Shown one piece after another: positions 1 through 12,500 of a DNA stretch of 64,000 nucleotides. Within the stretch, counting starts at the first letter, position 1. Each line of letters begins with the position of its first letter. Under the pieces are notes generated by a model that saw only the letters and a list, made by a program, of their open reading frames with translations, was not told the origin of the DNA and did no database searches. Made by a program: the position numbers and the translations under genes. The DNA lies in assembly GCA_014549065.1 (NCBI GenBank), contig JACDOX010000151.1:1566807-1630806 (forward strand), given 5' to 3'. The DNA is from Cardinalis cardinalis. Its lineage: Eukaryota; Chordata; Aves; Passeriformes; Cardinalidae.

Positions 1-2510
1 TTATTTATTTGGTTGGGTTTTACTAGAATGTACTGTCATGGCAACTGCTGTAAGGGTGAGTGCATCTGGAGGTAATTCATACACATCATGCTGAATGCAG
101 CNAAATTGCATCGTACCATTTAAACTTTTTCAACCACTGGGCAAGGGCAAAATTACCCCTTTAAGACTCCAAAGCAGCTTCTCCTTACTAAACAAACAAA
201 TACATAAACAAACTTGGCAGAGCACTAGGGGCAATGACAAACATTTCTTGATGTTTGGATGCAGAGCCTGCTGCACAGTTAATTTAGGTCCAATACCTTG
301 AGTGTTTTCCCCAGTTCTGCTGATGCACAGCAAGCTTTCCATCCTGTTCATATGGAGGCAGAACATTATGCCCTGCCCAGGTGATGTTTGGGCAGGCATT
401 GGCCAGACTAGTCTCCCTCGGCTCCAGGAGGCATTGCCACGTGCTGCCCAGGCAAGGGCCAGATCCTCTCATCCTGGCATTGATGTGGCCTCCAGCTGTT
501 CCATTTTACATCACTGCAAGCATGGAGAAATGCTATCAAAATCCACTGACCATCCACACAGGTGGCGTTAAAAGGGACTAAATTGGGCCGGTGATGCAGT
601 TTCAAGCATAATNTGCCTGACTTTTGCTACATGGTCTTGATGGCCCTTCTCCAGCCAAGTTGTGGGCACTGCTTGATGAGCCAGAAAGCTTCAGCTGTCC
701 CAGGACAGCGTCTCCAACACCAGCAACAAGGACTCATCTGAGAACTTGNGCCTGAAGCATCTCTCTTGGTGAATAAACCAAAAGATCTGTGAAACCCTGA
801 ATTACAGATGGGCAGAAATTACTGCAAATCTGATATATTTATGCAGTATTATCTTTTTGCTGGCAGGGGGAAATCTTAAACCTTTTGAGCTGGTGTGTGA
901 GTGCAGCCATTGCCACCTCCCCGCTGAGGTTCTCAGCAGCTCCCCTGGGCAGGGCTGCCTCGGGCAGCGTGCAGAGCTCAGCCCAGCCCTGCGGGCACCT
1001 GCCCTGCAGACCCAGCCCCAGCTCGAGGTTCTGCACGGAGCACGGGCATCCCCAGCCCGAATCTCAGCTGGCTGATACCTGCACACTGCTTGCTTTCAGA
1101 TCACACAGCCTCCACTGGGAACAACTTAAGTTTACAGTAGACCCGTGGCAGGAACAACTAGTGAATCAAATCCCACCTATGCTCATAGACAGTATTTCTT
1201 CAGATGAATTAGTGCAGTAACATCCTGCAGGATCTAATTATGGCTAATTTTCCATTCATTTGTCTCAGTACATCTGACCCTTTTACTGCAGTTCTTGAGC
1301 ACTCACAACATTGATCAGAGATTTAACTCTAGGGGTCATCTCTTTAGCTGGTGTAAATCAATGCATTTTCTTTGGCTTTGGAGCTGATCCGAAGGGAGGT
1401 GTGTAACTTTTGCTGTAGAGAGAGCAGTCAGAATTCACTGAAGATGCTACAGCTTGGCAGTTCTTTGCACCTGCTTGTACTCACCAGCTCTTGGAGAAAG
1501 AGTAGCAATCAGCACATTGAATACTTCTGGATATTACACAGTCCTCTACAGTTAAAATCAGCATACATATACTTCAAAAAATACCAGTAATAAGAGTACC
1601 TAAATCAGGTCTTCAAGATCACCTAAAATGTAAAATTAGAGATAGAGGCTCCTGGCTTGTGACAGCCTCATTTAGGAATTGAGGCAAAAAGTCACAAAAA
1701 GGAATTCAGGCTCAACTGACAAAAGATTTAACTGAGCCTTAATTTATTTTTGTCGTAGAAGTTTTGGATCTTTGGTTTGGTTGCTATATAAGACAGAAAG
1801 AATTTGCACAACCAAACAAAAAAGGGAATGGGTGGAGACTAATTTGGTAACATGTATTTAATAAAGCAGCATAAGTGAGCATCCACAAAACTTTCAATCA
1901 ACAACTGAAACAAGAAACAGTGAGCAGACGTTCGTTGCTAGGACTATGGATTTCAGGAGTGTGCCCCAACTGCAAGCTAAGCAAAAGTCATAATATTTTC
2001 TTTTCTGGAAAACACTGCATCTTTTCTCAACACTTTCCTGGCTCCACAGAGAAAGGATTGACTGGGAAAACAGGAATTTATGGGGATATGCCAGCTTTTA
2101 TTTGCCACGGGAGGTTAAAGGTTCCCTAGAGTACAAAGGAGCTTTTCTTGCCCAGACAATCCCATCGTGGTACACATCAGCACAACTAAAGCTGCAAAGC
2201 TCAGCAACAGTCAAGAGAGATCTGCTGAACTTGAGCTGAAATTTTTTCAAACATTCACTAGTTTTTCTCCACACACATTCCCACATCAACAGTTGGCAAT
2301 ATGAATTCACTAAAAAAAAATATAGCAGGATCTCTGGTTTCTGTTAAAGCAACACACACAGAACTTCCAAATATCCTTCCAACATAAAGCCCAACTTCTT
2401 TGTGCTGCGCAGAGATTAATAATTATTATCTTATCTATTGTGAGTTGATGCAATTTCTTTTTTCCTCCCACACACCCACACTTCTGTTTCCTTCTGATCT
2501 TCATTTGTAG
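1..2510. other. Upstream non-coding sequence, probably intron 1 of WSCD1
   Basis: No exon, promoter or CpG-rich block is visible. The stretch 900-1080 is GC-rich and has open frames on both strands but no family match. A purine-rich run lies at 2691-2713, inside the possible leader exon. Confidence 0.6.
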
Positions 2511-2943
2511 CTGAGCTACTGTTTAGCTGAAAGGAAGGAATTTGGTAATACCTCCCTAAAAAGATCCCTGTTCATCCAGTGACAAAGGATGGAGACGTTG
2601 GCTATTGATAAAAGAAAATAAAGAACTTATTTTCCAAACATTCCAAGAGAAATAACCTCATCATTAAGGTATTTCTTGTGCATTCCAAGTTGAAAGAAAG
2701 AAAAGAAAAAAGTCTGAAGATCTGAAACTCGCTTGAGCTCAATCAGTCGTTCTCATTTGACTATAGTTCTTAACGTGCATAATTATAAACAACAGATGGA
2801 GAAATGCTCAGATAAAGCCAAAAGGGGTGGGTGGGGGAAAGTCACCCTGATGGTGGATGTTTTCAATTTGGATGTGAACCAGCCTTACACCCCCTTGGTG
2901 TTTCAGGTTTCAGCATCGGCCGTTCGGCAGCTCGGCAGGCACA

Positions 2944-2997
2944 ATGAAGGCACCAGCCCAGGAGCCCACGGAGCCCCTGGGGCAGCCAGGCGCCTGA
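2944..2997 (+). promoter_or_regulatory. Upstream ORF of 17 codons in the WSCD1 leader
   Basis: ATG at 2944 has A at -3 (acaATGa) and reads 17 codons to TGA at 2995-2997, MKAPAQEPTEPLGQPGA. It ends well before the main start and would lower or gate WSCD1 translation if the leader contains it. Conservation is unknown. Confidence 0.4.
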
Positions 2998-3079
2998 GGC
3001 TGGCAGCAGTGCCACACCAGGCTGGTCTCTGCTGCAGACAGCTGGGAGGAGCTTTTCATCAGGAGAAGGCACCCAAGTG

Positions 3080-3088
3080 ATGGGCTGA
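3080..3088 (+). promoter_or_regulatory. Minimal upstream ORF (Met-Gly-stop)
   Basis: ATG GGC TGA lies 82 bases before the WSCD1 start. Such near start-stop elements can slow scanning ribosomes. It is seen directly; the role is inferred. Confidence 0.3.
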
Positions 3089-3092
3089 ACTT

Positions 3093-3149
3093 ATGGGAGG
3101 AATGAGGGTCTGGCCAGGCGAAGATTTGGAGGCCTGTTGGGAAGCGTGA
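3093..3149 (+). promoter_or_regulatory. Upstream ORF of 18 codons in frame with WSCD1 but closed before it
   Basis: ATG at 3093 (with a second ATG three codons in) is in the same frame as the WSCD1 start and stops at TGA 3147-3149, 21 bases before 3171. The stop shows that the protein cannot begin further upstream in this exon. Confidence 0.4.
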
Positions 3150-3170
3150 AGGGCCAGTTTCAGTAAGGGC

Positions 3171-3585
3171 ATGGCCAAAGCTTTCTTCAGGCTACAGAAG
3201 TTTCTCCGTCGGATCCAGTTTCTGCTCTTCTTCCTCACAGCAGCTTACCTGATGGCTGGCAGCCTCTTGCTACTGCAGCGGACCCGCTTGGTTCTCCAGC
3301 AAGGTTCCCGTGGGACCCCCAGTAACCAGGCCCTGCTGGTGCCCGAGGAGATGAGCAGGGTTGGGATGGCAGAGCCCAGGAGCCTGCAGAACCCCCGGCT
3401 GCTGGTGGGCATGGATGCGCTGCAGGAGCCGGCCCTGGGCCAGCAGCACAGCCCGCACTGGCTCATGTCCCGCAACTCGGAGCTCAGGCAGCTGAGAAGA
3501 AGGTGGTTCCACAGGTTCAGCAGCGACCAGGAGCCCCTGCAGACTGCAGGGTTTAAAGCAATGAAGCACACTGCTGAGCACAAAG
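3171..3585 (+). CDS. WSCD1: WSCD1 coding exon 1: tail, membrane anchor, stem
   Basis: Codes for residues 1-138 plus the first base of codon 139. It begins with a basic cytosolic tail, then a hydrophobic run at about 15-35 that anchors the protein, then a poorly conserved stem ending in a stretch (SRNSELRQLRRRWFHRF) typical of WSCD1. The exon ends at the donor AAAG|GTAAGG. Reading on past 3585 gives an open frame to 3779 without family similarity, so that tail is intron. Confidence 0.95.
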
Positions 3586-6500
3586 GTAAGGGACGGACCC
3601 TGCTCGTTTCTGGCACACACATAGGCTGCGCTTCGCTGATCCCAACCAGCCTTCCTCCTTGCTCATCAACACTTTCAAAACAGTTCAGAGGCATATCCCT
3701 AGGCCAAAGTACAAAGAATCCATGCTGGGTGACTGCTGTGCCCTCACTACAGCAGCAAAGTATGAGTGGTAATCTTTGATGCTTTGCCTTTTAGAATTAG
3801 TTGTTCTTGGAGATGTTTCACTGATAATAAAACAGGATTGGGATCTGAATGACTAGACACCACATTTCAGAACTGCTTTTTAGTTTGTTGAAAAAATTTG
3901 CCCAAACAGAAGGGCACAAAATCCCCCAAAATGGGTGCCACATCGTGCTACTTACTGAGNAAATTGTCTCTAGCAATGGGAAGGAGAAGGTGATAGTGGT
4001 GGGAGATGTGTCATACAGTGTGAGTCAGGCAAACTGAACCGCTGGAATTACCTGAAGCTCCAAGCTGGAGCTGCTCCACAGATGCTTCAGAACACCCTGT
4101 TGGTGGCAGATTTTGGTGGCAGAGGAGAGACTGAGAACTGCTCAGCCAGTGCATTGCTGAGGTTCTAGCTACTGATGAGAGAGGCCAGAAGGACTATTTA
4201 CATAGTCTCACCATATTGAACTGTAGATTCAAATATACATCATTTGAATATCTGATTGAACATGAAGGGACCTTATTAATAACAATATTGTTAACAAGCG
4301 TTGGAATGCCTTTGAAGGTAATTAATTAAAACTTAACTACCTACATAGAGCATGTTATCTTCTCCAATTCATTTCTAGTAAACTTAGAGGCTTGTTATTT
4401 CATTATGGATCCCTTTCAAGACCTAATGAACCCCTCTGTGCTTATAATGCTTAATGTTTCAGTGATGCCCTGCGGTTCCTGCTTAGTAGAGCAGCATTGC
4501 TGACCGTGGAGGCTGGGCTTGTGCACCCTCATGGGTGTCATCCTCATGAGGCAGTACAGCTCTGCCCCGGGGGCTGCTAGCCAGCCCTTCAAAGGCTTCC
4601 CCAGGTAGACCCTTAACCCAAGCCACAAACCATGGCATGTCCCCAGCCTACTGTGAACCTCCCAGCTCACTCTGCCTCGCTCTGTCTCCACCCAGGAGCA
4701 TGCAGCCTTTGGTGAGAAAATCCAAGTCCTTTTTTTCTCCAGGTCAGGCTCTCACCTGCTGACATTGCAAGTGGCTCAGGGTAGGGACCACACTTTTCCT
4801 GACAGAGACACTGACAAATACTGTTAGTACAACTGTGAGAGTTTTCTCTTCTGATTGCTCACAGTGGATGGAGTTTTCCAGTTTCCCATGCCTGGTTCTG
4901 CCATTGAACAGGATGCAGAGGTGACAGGGACTGTATTGCTGACACAACATGACATGCTACTCTGAGACTGTGGCATCTCCATGACTCATTCACGGGAGGA
5001 TGTGAATGAGAAATGCTGCCAGACTGGTGGTGGCTTGGGAGGGACACAGGGAGGGGGGCACATGGTGGCTGGCCTGCCCAGGACCCCCNCTCAGGCTCTT
5101 TAGCCCCACATCCTCAGTTTTCTGCTGCTACAGGTTTGAGTCAAAGTACCCAAATCAAAAGTCTCCAGTAAAATGTGAAGCATCTTTGTTGCAAGTGCAT
5201 GACTCCCACCTCGTTAATGGTGTGCTGGGGGTGTGTGTTCACAGCTTGTGAATTTTCTAATTACATGTTGGCAAATTACCGTGTGCAGGTCTTTGAATCT
5301 ACTGTGGTGTTTGTGATATTTAAATGTTTGATTTATTGTTCCTGGCTCCAAAATCCCTGATGGAGCAACTCAAACTTCCTTTTTCTTATGGATTAGTTAA
5401 TATAATGTTTTTTAGTTTCATTTTTCAGCATATATTCTTTTCCTATCCACATTATTTAATGTGTGCTTACATTATTCAATTTCCCTGTGTTATCATCTCA
5501 ATGTTATTATTTCTAAAATAAAATTTCCTTTTTTCCTTCTTATTTTGATGATAAAACGTACTTATAGACATACAATTACTGCATAATAGCGGGACTCCAC
5601 ATCATCGTTCCAATTGTATATTAAAAAATGGGCTGGATTTTTACAGTATTTTGTTCATGACAACAAAAATTAGGCTGAGCACTGAATGCAAGTCTAAGAG
5701 AAACATTTATCTTTCCTATGCTAAGTAAAGCAAGGCATATTTGAAGAGATTCCTTTGCACCAGGGAGGAGATAGCTCAGTGTGATGTCTACATTGTGCTG
5801 CCTAGTTAAAAGTGAATTTATCTTTCCATTACAGCTTTAATGTAACTCTCTATATCCAAAGAAAATTGATTTTCTTAATATTTCTCTTGCACCATCTCAT
5901 TATCAACTAGAGATTTTAAAGAACACTTGGGAGAAATCCAACAGGATTTCTGGAAGTTTTTAGCATTTGAAGGCTACATTCTCCTGTACTTTAGAGAAGT
6001 GCCGTGCTTTGTCATCCCAAGGATGGAGTTGAGCAGACAGCAGCTGCGTGCAGAAGCCACAGTCCTGTGTGGGTTGTGGACTCTGGGTATGCAACGGCTA
6101 TGGAAGGGAGAGTCTCATTTCCTTTTAGCCCATTTCCANGGGACAGTGGCACTGACCCCTTATCAAGGTTCAGCAGCAATGGAGTGATCTGCAGAGGGTG
6201 TGGGACCCCAGACAGGTTGGGACTTGACCAAATGCAGCCCTGCTTGCAGCCTGAGGCACTGGATAAGCCTGGGATGGGTTTTTCCCTTCCATCCCATACG
6301 CATTGCCTAACCCTGGTCTTGCATGCACACAGGCACCTACATGGGCTGCTTCACTCACGATTCGAGGGAGAGGACACTGAAGGGAGCTGTCTTCTATGAC
6401 TTAAGAAAAATGACAGTAGGTCACTGTCAGGAAGCTTGTGCTGAGAGGTGAGTGGTGTTTTTTCACTGCAAGTTTTCTCTTTTTTGACAATAAGTGGAAC

Positions 6501-9500
6501 TGAATTTGAAATGGGAAAAGCATTCCTATGTTAAACACACAGCACCTATGACAACAATTATTATCTCATACCTCCAGGCACAGCATAGCTCTGCTTCTCT
6601 GCTTGAAGCAGACTGCTGCACTGCTCTCTATTCTCTATGGCACCATGGCTACTCACATTATATTCTCTATTGTCCTGGACAAAAATTACTGTTTGGTTAA
6701 AGAGTCTTTGTAAGATAGATATCTTTTGATAGACATTGGTCTCTAGCCCATGTCTTGTTGAGGGGATGCCCTGCTGAGGAGGCCACGCTGTCTCCAGGAT
6801 GTACTCAGCTCCAGAGCATGGCAGCAGGAGCACAGGCTGTATGCAGGGACACGGGCACAGGCCCCTGCCCTCAGGTACAGACTGCGGAGCAGAGGGCCCC
6901 TCTGTGCCAGTGGCTGCTGTTTCTGCTTGCAGAGCTTACAGCTACGCGGGCCTGGCGTTCGGAGCAGAGTGCTACTGTGGGAACACGCTGCCGGCCGCCG
7001 CCGCCAAGGCCGAGGAGTGCAGCAGCGAGTGCAAGGGCGAGAAGGGCTCCGTGTGCGGTGGGCTGAACCGGCTCTCGGTCTACAGCGTGGAGCAGCTGCG
7101 GGCAGGAGCCAGGCCACTGCGTAAGTGGGCGTGCGACCGGACAGGGGAGGCCAGGAGGGACAGATGTCACGGCCAGGCTGACTACAGGGGCTGTCCCTGC
7201 TGCTTGTCACGCTGCGTTTGTCACCAGAGTTTGAAGCGGCAAAGGACAAAGNTGCCTGCAGGGCACAATGTCCATTTGCTGCTGGTCTGGTCCCTGGCTC
7301 CTCCCCAGAATAGCAGTGCTGCTCAGCACCCCAGAGTGGGGCATGTGCCCGGCACGCTGCCTCAGGGCTGCCACAGACGAGGTTCCTGTCACCAGGGAGG
7401 AAACAACATAGTGCAGAGTGACTGCAACAGAAGTACAATTTCAGCTGAAAAACCCACTCCCTTTGGTATCTACTGAAGGGGTACAAATCCATGTCTGTTT
7501 AAGAAATAGCCTTGGAAGAGGTGCCCTGTAACAGGAGGGCAGAAAATTACTCAGATCAAGGCTACCCTATGCTCAGATGATCCTAAACAAAATGAGTAAT
7601 CTGTGACTGTGAGGAATAAGCGGGGGCCAGAAGGAGCTACATCAATCCCTTTCCTGAGANAAATGAGACCAGAGTTTTGCTTTTCCATGGAGTTCTGTTT
7701 CAGCAGGAGTTGGGAATTTTGTTCCATCTTTAGATAGTTCATCGTTACCCCATCGTTCAGTTAGCTGCCATGGGGGACTCAATGGATAAACCTTTAGGCA
7801 AACACAAAGCACATAAGAGATCTAAACTGCTGATCACTGTTTGCAATTGGCAAGCTCACAAGACCTTATGGACGTTATTTGCTGAAAAGAAGCACCAAGA
7901 CCTTAGGTTGTGCCAGTATTGATGGTCCTTCATTTCTTCTTAAAGACAAGTCAAGGTTTGTACAATAATCCAACCAGCTACATATAAATTATATATCAAA
8001 GGTACACAGACCTAAATTGCTACTGTCAGGATGACAGGCATGTTGGCAGGTTTCCCAGGACATGCATCACTGTTGAAACCTCCAGTATGAAATGTATATA
8101 CTCATTCCTCAGGAAAAGACAGCATTTAATTTTTTTTTAAGTATTAATTAATTACTCCTCAAATTAATCTAGCCTGAAGCTAGAGTTGTAATTTTCTTGC
8201 CCTTAGTAATACCTGACAGTTGTCTGTTTGAAGAATCCCCCTGACACAAACCAGTTGAGGGGCCAACAGAAGTATTAATCACAACGAAAAAGTATGTTAG
8301 AAAGTAACTCTGAGACTCTAAAGGCCCCATGATTTACACTGTGTACTGTAGAGCACAGACCTCACATAAGTCTTTTACAGGGGGCAGATTCAGTGATGTC
8401 TCTACTTAAACCTTTCCAGACAGGGTTTGCTGTTTCCTGCCCCCATGCCATGGTAAGGAAGCCCAGAGTGTGCAGCTGCGGCAGCCAGAGTGCCACGGTC
8501 CTGCGTGCCTCAGGGTGTCCTTCCCCCCAAAAAAGTGGGCAGACCACACAGATCTGGCTGTTTTCAGTGTAGTCCATGGATGCATCCTGCTCCCTCCCCA
8601 TGCCGGTGTAGGCAGGTTGAGTTTTCTTCCTGACTGCTGAGAAAGCACTAAATATGTTTGTAAACATTTTGTTTCAGGAATTAAATATCAGTGTGAAATT
8701 TAGTAGAAGACCTTTCGAGAACATTCTGAGAAGTCCAAACACTCCTTTTATTCTTTGGTGCCATGCTCAAAGGGACCTGGTCCCAAGTCGACTCCTGTTC
8801 CTTTCAGCTTGGGTGGAGTTATTTTATTTTCACATCATCCCAGAGATCCAGCTCTGCTTCTAGTAAATAATCTGAATAGTTACAAGAATAAAATTTAAGC
8901 AGCTTCTCCTTAGATTGCTCTAGGCTTTTGCTAGAGAAATTTCTGCCAAGAAATTAATGCAGAACCAATTGTTTTTCAACTGCACCATGTCTCTCCTGTC
9001 ATTCAACTCACTTCCCACATCAGTTCTGGCAATACCGTTTAAGGGAGCAACTGCAATAGTGCCAAGCTCTGTGGTGTTTCTACAGAAGCAGGTGAAATCA
9101 GAGGCTGGTGCTGAAGACACAGTGGAAGCTGAACTCCCTAAGCAGCTGACAAAAACCCGGTTTAGAGTCTGAAAGGCTGCAGCAAACTCCCTTGGCTCAA
9201 AAAGGCATGGGAGCAGAGGGGCAGCTGAAGAGGAAAGTGGGTCTGGTGGCGGGGTTTTCAAGAGTCATTTACGTTCCTTTCCTTTTCTGATGCAGAAGTT
9301 TTGTAGATTTTTATCAGGGCTTTTAACTCATTGAGGGGAAAGCAGGTCTTCAGAGGAAACTGGGACGCACAAACAATAGCAATGCCCTCCGCTGGCGGAA
9401 TTGAACTCAAACTCGGTGCTGCAGCGCTGCTTCCCGTGGTTAGTACAAAGATAAAGGCATGCGCTCCTTTCAATACCACACGATTTGCAACACGTTTTTA

Positions 9501-12500
9501 TGGAGTCTATTACAGTTTCCCTTATTTCTGCAGCCTTTGTGATGTAAAATTTATTTTATTATTTTTGGCTTCTGAACCTAATATTATTCTTTAAAAGAGG
9601 CAGGATACTANGGACATCGTTTTCTTAAGAGAAACCTATTTCATATCTCCGCAGGGAGGAATGTTATCTATCGAGGATGTTTTAGAGCTCCAGAAAATTT
9701 AACAGACACCTTTCCAGCCTCTTTGATACAGCCCAATTTGACGGTGGAGATGTGCTCTGAATTTTGCTCCAAGAAAGTAAGAACAGTTCTCATTTAACAT
9801 CCTTTCTTTTATTGTTATTTTAAATTCTAATGAACTGGGGGAAGGACAGAGATTAGTGCCTTAGAGCTTTGAATTTGCAAATGAGTTTCTAAAGCACAAA
9901 GCTCATCAGTAAATACCCAGTGATGCATCTGGTCCAGCTGCTGGAGTGGGGATGGCGGAGGGAAAGTCATCAGAGTGGTGCCACCAGACATGATACACAG
10001 GCAAGCTGCTCTAAGTAATGAGTATCGACCGAGAGGAAATCGATACCGTTTCCGTGTCACATTCCAATCAAGCCCTGAGCCACATCTGCCCCCGGAGGAG
10101 GTGGCTGCAGCTCATGGGGAGACATGCTGCCAGAGGGTGGATGTGGGCTGGCAGCATTCCAAACGTGGCTCCAGTGCCCTCCAAGGAAGCCGGCTCCACT
10201 CAGGGAGCCATGCACAGGGCACGGGCAGGGCACCCTCTGCCTTAGTGGCTGCTGCTTCCCTTCCCTTCCTCCCCACTCTAATGGGGCTGTTTTTTTCTAC
10301 ACAGCGTTCACTAAATGGTCAGATTTTTCCTGCAGCCTCATTCAGCCTCATGCACTAAACTCAACGTTCAATTACTTTTTGCAGCATCACAAAATTGATT
10401 AAACCTATTAGCTGGCTGATTACAGTGCTTTGACCAGGACCCATGGACTGAGCACAATCTCCTCTTGAATAAGCAAATGGCCTCAAGTTGCACCAGGGGA
10501 GGTTTAGATTGGATATTAGAAAAATTTTGAGATTTCTCATGCAAAACCCACTCCAGGTTTCTCTCCTTCCTCACTCATGTGCTGCCCAAGCCGTGGGAAG
10601 ATTGTGCAGGTGAGGGTCAGCCTGCCCTGGGGACAGACACTGCACCACTGGCACCCTGCACTGATCACCTTCTGAAGATGCAGGAGTACAGAGGAGCAGT
10701 TATTCTGTTGCCTCACAGAACCTCCAGCCTTCCAGAAAAGTTCATCACTTACAGAGGCTGCTTGGCATGAGGTACAAGGAACACTTTTATTCTAGGCTGT
10801 GTTTGAGGGCAGGGACACTTACTAATTTCTCAAACTGAGAAACACTGCTTCATTGTAAAGGAAAAATTTCTGTTTGCAAGCAAACCTAGAACTGTTTTGC
10901 CTTGGATCAAATCTGTAAATAGTTTTTGACAATGTCATATCTCATTCGCTAAGTAAATGTTGGCTGTTGAGCACACAGCGCACGAGTTGCATTCGACTCC
11001 TTATCAGAGGATGAATGCATGGGAAAGAGCAAGAGATAAGCTGCTCAGCAGTCCTGTCACATGCTCCCAGACTCCAAAAGACTTTTAAAAGACAAAAAGT
11101 GTTGATACAGAAGAGATGGACTAGGACATTCTGCGCTCAAATACTCCCTGAACTTTCTTCAGCCCGCCCACACAGCCCCATTGCCACCAAGAGAACCCAC
11201 AGGGGACTCTAAGGCAACCCAGATCTTTCTGGTAAACTGTAAAAACCCTGAATTTTAGGGCCAGTAAGCAACTGCTAATTTCTCTGGCAAATATTTAGGA
11301 CATTTCCCTCAAACTTGTTTTAATTTTTACCAGTATCAGCCCAGCAGCTGCAGTTCAGTACCCCATCCCTACACAGCTTTGCAGCCTGTTACCCTTCCTT
11401 GATAATACTGGTACACCAAAACCTGAATTATTCTGCATCAAATCCATTAAAAAACACTTCTTAAGAATTTTCCTTAGGAATTTATTCCTTGCAAACAACA
11501 CTAATTTTCTCATGATTGCATACCTTAGTAGGCTTCCTATCTAGAAGCAAGGTGAATTTCAAAATTTACAAATATGAAGACAGTAACAGGAAAGAAACAT
11601 GAGCTTTAGAATGACAATGCTTTGATCTTGACAGTGGCCTTTGGATCTTTGCATGGCAGCAGCATTCCCTGCAGGCTGCTGATGCCATGGCATTTACACA
11701 CTGATCAGTTTTCCCTCTTTTGCAGGAGTTCCCGCTGGCAGTGATCCGAGGGCAGGAATGTTACTGTGGATACCCCACCAGGCGCTTCTCGCTGCGCGAG
11801 GGCACGGACGGGCGGCACTGCAGCGGGAGCCACAACTCCAGCAGCGCTGCTGGGGGAGACTACTGCCTGGTCTATCAGACACCTGTGCAAGGTACAAGCT
11901 CCAGTCCCTCTGTGCCAGGGCCACCACTGCTGGAAATAGCCCCTGTGTCCCTTCTGCAGCGGGTAAAAGTGATCTCGTTTACGGCAGTGGGAGCCACAGT
12001 ACTGGGTATAACCACATGGGCAGCAATTTAGGAAACAGTCTTTCTCTAAATTCCCCTCTTTCGATCATGCTCGTGAAGATGCATCTTTCCATTCTCTCAT
12101 TATGCAACACCTTTTAAGACAACTTGCTGTAAAGAACAATAGTTTGTTGCAGCTTTATCAAAAAAGCATTGCCTTACACAAAGCCAGCAGAAACCTCTTT
12201 GAGGATAATCTCTTTGGCCTCATACAGCTGAATTAATTTTAGGAAGTAGCTGACTCACAACCAGACCAAANTGATACGCTATACTACTAAGAGAGAGAAG
12301 AAGGAAGCAATAAACTGTAATCAAGAGCTGTATGTGGAATTATTAAAAAGCCATAATACTAACAATGAAGTATCTTCTCTCCTCACAGATACCCGCTGCA
12401 CAGACAGGAAATTCTTAACCACCAAATCCGAAGTGTTTGTTGCTTTGTCAAGCTTTCCTGGGGCTGGGAATACATGGGCACGCCATCTGATAGAGCACGC

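Larger units (their letters stand above)
2511..3170 (+). other. WSCD1: Probable 5' UTR part of the start-codon exon, extent uncertain
   Basis: Two acceptors could open this exon. One ends at 2510 after a long pyrimidine-rich tract from about 2453 (ending tcatttgtag). The other ends at 2906 (ggtgtttcag). The piece from 2907 is more GC-rich and exon-like, but the 2510 site has the better tract. An in-frame stop at 3147-3149 fixes the first usable ATG at 3171. Only transcript data can choose. Confidence 0.5.

Noticed and set aside
6743..7492. 249-codon open frame on the minus strand over WSCD1 coding exon 3
   Set aside because: It is antisense to a GC-rich conserved exon. Low stop density explains it, and the translation is a shuffled Pro/Arg/Ser/Cys mix with no domain.
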